Assembly (NCBI GenBank): GCA_031368465.1 | Contig: JANMNT010000014.1 | Location: 1 to 7,399 of the forward strand | From: UKL13-2 sp031368465 | GTDB taxonomy: Bacteria > Pseudomonadota > Gammaproteobacteria > Burkholderiales > Usitatibacteraceae | Length of the DNA stretch: 7,399 nucleotides | Direction of reading: 5' to 3' | Shown here: one piece after another, positions 5,892 to 7,399 of the stretch | Layout of the letters: each line of letters starts with the position of its first letter | How positions within the stretch are numbered: position 1 is the first letter of the stretch | Translations under genes and position numbers: made by a program | Notes under the pieces: generated by a model | The model's database searches: none | What the model was told of the DNA's origin: nothing | What the model saw: only the letters and a program-made list of their open reading frames with translations

Positions 5892-5905
5892 TGAGCTGTC
5901 GCTCA
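5892..5905 (-). other. Weak hairpin between propeller and ankyrin genes
   Basis: TGAGC (5892-5896) and GCTCA (5901-5905) pair around a 4-nt loop, about 30 nt past the propeller gene's stop. No T-run directly follows on the minus strand (the nearest, TTTTT, is 12 nt further). It is at best a weak terminator. No convincing promoter for the ankyrin gene is seen in the 140-bp gap. Confidence 0.2.
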
Positions 5906-5935
5906 TTATTCAATGCAGATAGTTTCCCCTTGGCG

Positions 5936-7399
5936 CTAATCAACCGTGAATACGCTCACAAGCTTCCATCGATCCGTGTTCGTCCCGTCGCCCAATTGCC
6001 CGAAGCGATTGTCGCCCCATGCCCACAGGCTTCCATCCTGCTTAAGCGCCAAATAAAAATTCTCGCCTCCACCCCACACCAGCCGAAAGTTTGTTCCGAG
6101 TAGCGTCGGCGTGCTCTTCGCCACGCCGGGTGGGTTGCCATTAAAACCCTCACCCCATGCGAACAGTTGGCCACTCGTCTTTACGGCCGCCGAGTGGAAT
6201 GCCGCATCGACCGCACCCCGCGCGTAACCGCCACCCATGGCGATCGGCCGCACCCACGCGCTAAACGCGGGCTGCGATGGTTCGCCGTTGCCGAGCTCAC
6301 CATTTCGATTGCTCCCCCAACCAAACATGTTGCCATTGCGTTTGATCGCGACCGCGCGATTGAAACCTGCGTGGACACTGGAAAAGTCGCTTCCCACTTG
6401 AACCGGTGAGAGTCGGTTGGCGTTGCTGCCATCGCCGAGCTGGAAGTCCTCGTTATTGCCCCACGCCCAGAGTGTGCCGTCACGCTTCACGCCGTAGGAG
6501 CTGCCACCAGCGGCTGAGACGAGAGAAAAATCGCTGCCGATCTGAATGGGGCGCAGCTGCTCCGCTTGGCTGCCATTGCCGAGCTGCCCGACATAGTTTC
6601 GCCCCCAGGCCCACGTTGAACCACCCGCTTTGATCCCAAGCGTGTGTGCGATCCCGCTTGCAATCACCAGAAAACCGCTGCCAATCTGAACTGGCTGCAG
6701 GCGATGCGTCTTGGTGCCATCACCGAGTTGGCCCCATTCGTTGCTGCCCCACGCCCATAACGTGCCGTCACGCTTGGTGGCGAACGTATGCGCGGCCCCG
6801 GTGAATACGGCTTCAAAGCCGCGGCCAACCAACACGGGTGTATTACTGCTAAGCTGAGTGCCATTGCCATATTGCCCGGACGAATTGTCACCCCAAGCCC
6901 ACAGCGTCCCGTCGACCTTTACGGCGACACCAAACCCCTGCCCCGCTGCAAAGGAAGAAACGCGCGCGCCGACAAAACGGGCGCTAACAGCTTTGCTCTC
7001 ATCGAGGGCGATGCGACACGTGCTCGCCCCAATGCAAACGCCGCCCCATCCAGCGAACACAAAGCCGACCTCGGCAGTCGCCGTTAGTGTGACTTGTGTT
7101 CCCGCCGGATACCGTGCCACGCACTGGCTCCCACAGTCGATTCGGTCGCCGGTGACACGTCCCTTTCCCCGCCCTTCTTTCGATACCGTGAGCTTGGCAA
7201 AGCCATCCAGTGAGCGGAACTCTGCACTGACTGCGCGGTTATTCGTCGTGACAAGATTGCAAGCCGCGCCGCCAGAGCAGGCACCTGACCAGCCTACAAA
7301 AGCGGACCCGGCAGCCGGTGTGGCAGTGAGTTGCACATCCTTGCCAAATTCATACTGCGCAGTACAAGCCTGCGCACAACCAAGTCCTGGTCCGGTCAC
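5936..7399 (-). CDS. Secreted InlB B-repeat plus RCC1 seven-bladed propeller protein (5' end outside window)
   Basis: Partial gene: 487 residues are visible, and the N-terminus and any signal peptide lie beyond 7399. The first visible codon is GTG, but it falls inside a repeat (VTGPGLGC), so it is not the start. Residues 1-61 and 68-142 are two InlB-type B repeats (Listeria-Bacteroides/Flg_new type; motifs QLTATPAAGSAFVGWSGAC and TLTATAEVGFVFAGWGG). Each has two close cysteine pairs (C8/C12, C41/C47; C89/C93, C122/C128), which suits disulfides in an exported protein. From about 145 to 484 run seven RCC1 units of about 48 residues, each with a DGTLWAWG-N-GQLG(D/N)G-type core, enough for a closed propeller. 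Unit 6 is the most diverged (EGFNGNPPGV in place of GQLGDG). The protein ends TVD right after blade 7. Similar bacterial proteins are predicted surface or secreted binding proteins. The ligand is unknown, and there is no sign of a eukaryotic RCC1-like GEF role. Confidence 0.9.
   Translation of the reverse strand: MTGPGLGCAQACTAQYEFGKDVQLTATPAAGSAFVGWSGACSGGAACNLVTTNNRAVSAEFRSLDGFAKLTVSKEGRGKGRVTGDRIDCGSQCVARYPAGTQVTLTATAEVGFVFAGWGGVCIGASTCRIALDESKAVSARFVGARVSSFAAGQGFGVAVKVDGTLWAWGDNSSGQYGNGTQLSSNTPVLVGRGFEAVFTGAAHTFATKRDGTLWAWGSNEWGQLGDGTKTHRLQPVQIGSGFLVIASGIAHTLGIKAGGSTWAWGRNYVGQLGNGSQAEQLRPIQIGSDFSLVSAAGGSSYGVKRDGTLWAWGNNEDFQLGDGSNANRLSPVQVGSDFSSVHAGFNRAVAIKRNGNMFGWGSNRNGELGNGEPSQPAFSAWVRPIAMGGGYARGAVDAAFHSAAVKTSGQLFAWGEGFNGNPPGVAKSTPTLLGTNFRLVWGGGENFYLALKQDGSLWAWGDNRFGQLGDGTNTDRWKLVSVFTVD

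Overview
The window comes from a moderately GC-rich Gram-negative bacterium, most likely a beta- or gammaproteobacterium. The evidence is a Tat-type lipoprotein signal, a periplasmic or exported M28 peptidase, an ECF42-type sigma factor paired with a YciI/DGPF protein, and palindromic GTCATTCCC/GGAATGAC intergenic repeats of a kind common in proteobacteria. The genus cannot be told from the sequence. There are no RNA genes, CRISPR arrays, transposase genes or prophage genes. It reads as chromosomal DNA with repeat-rich intergenic spaces.

Layout: positions 1-153 hold no gene. They carry a perfect hairpin, a truncated copy of an intergenic palindromic repeat, and a CCCCTTTAATT half-element. An exported M28 metallopeptidase follows on the minus strand (154-1869). 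Next is a repeat cluster (1973-2156) made of a 66-bp inverted-repeat element, a full palindromic repeat and a 3 x 22-bp tandem array. After it comes a minus-strand two-gene operon, yciI-like (3444-3800) then an ECF42 sigma factor (2203-3438), only 5 nt apart. A divergent 306-bp region separates this operon from a plus-strand Tat lipoprotein alpha/beta hydrolase (4107-5003). An ankyrin-repeat protein (5100-5795, minus) converges on the hydrolase. The window ends inside a large minus-strand secreted protein with InlB-type B repeats and a seven-bladed RCC1 propeller (5936 to beyond 7399).

Functional links: the only clear regulatory unit is the sigma factor/YciI pair. In the known ECF42 group, sigma factors with a TPR-like C-terminal extension are encoded beside DGPF/YCII proteins and are thought to drive their expression without an anti-sigma factor. 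Upstream of the YciI gene the minus strand carries TGTCGA, 17 nt, then CGTC. This matches the ECF42 promoter motif as I recall it and suggests autoregulation. The other genes (peptidase, hydrolase, ankyrin protein, propeller protein) look like independent units, several of them exported.

I did not find a convincing new multi-gene system. The most interesting points are the ECF42 promoter match, the composite repeats bracketing the peptidase gene, and the tandem decamer upstream of the hydrolase.
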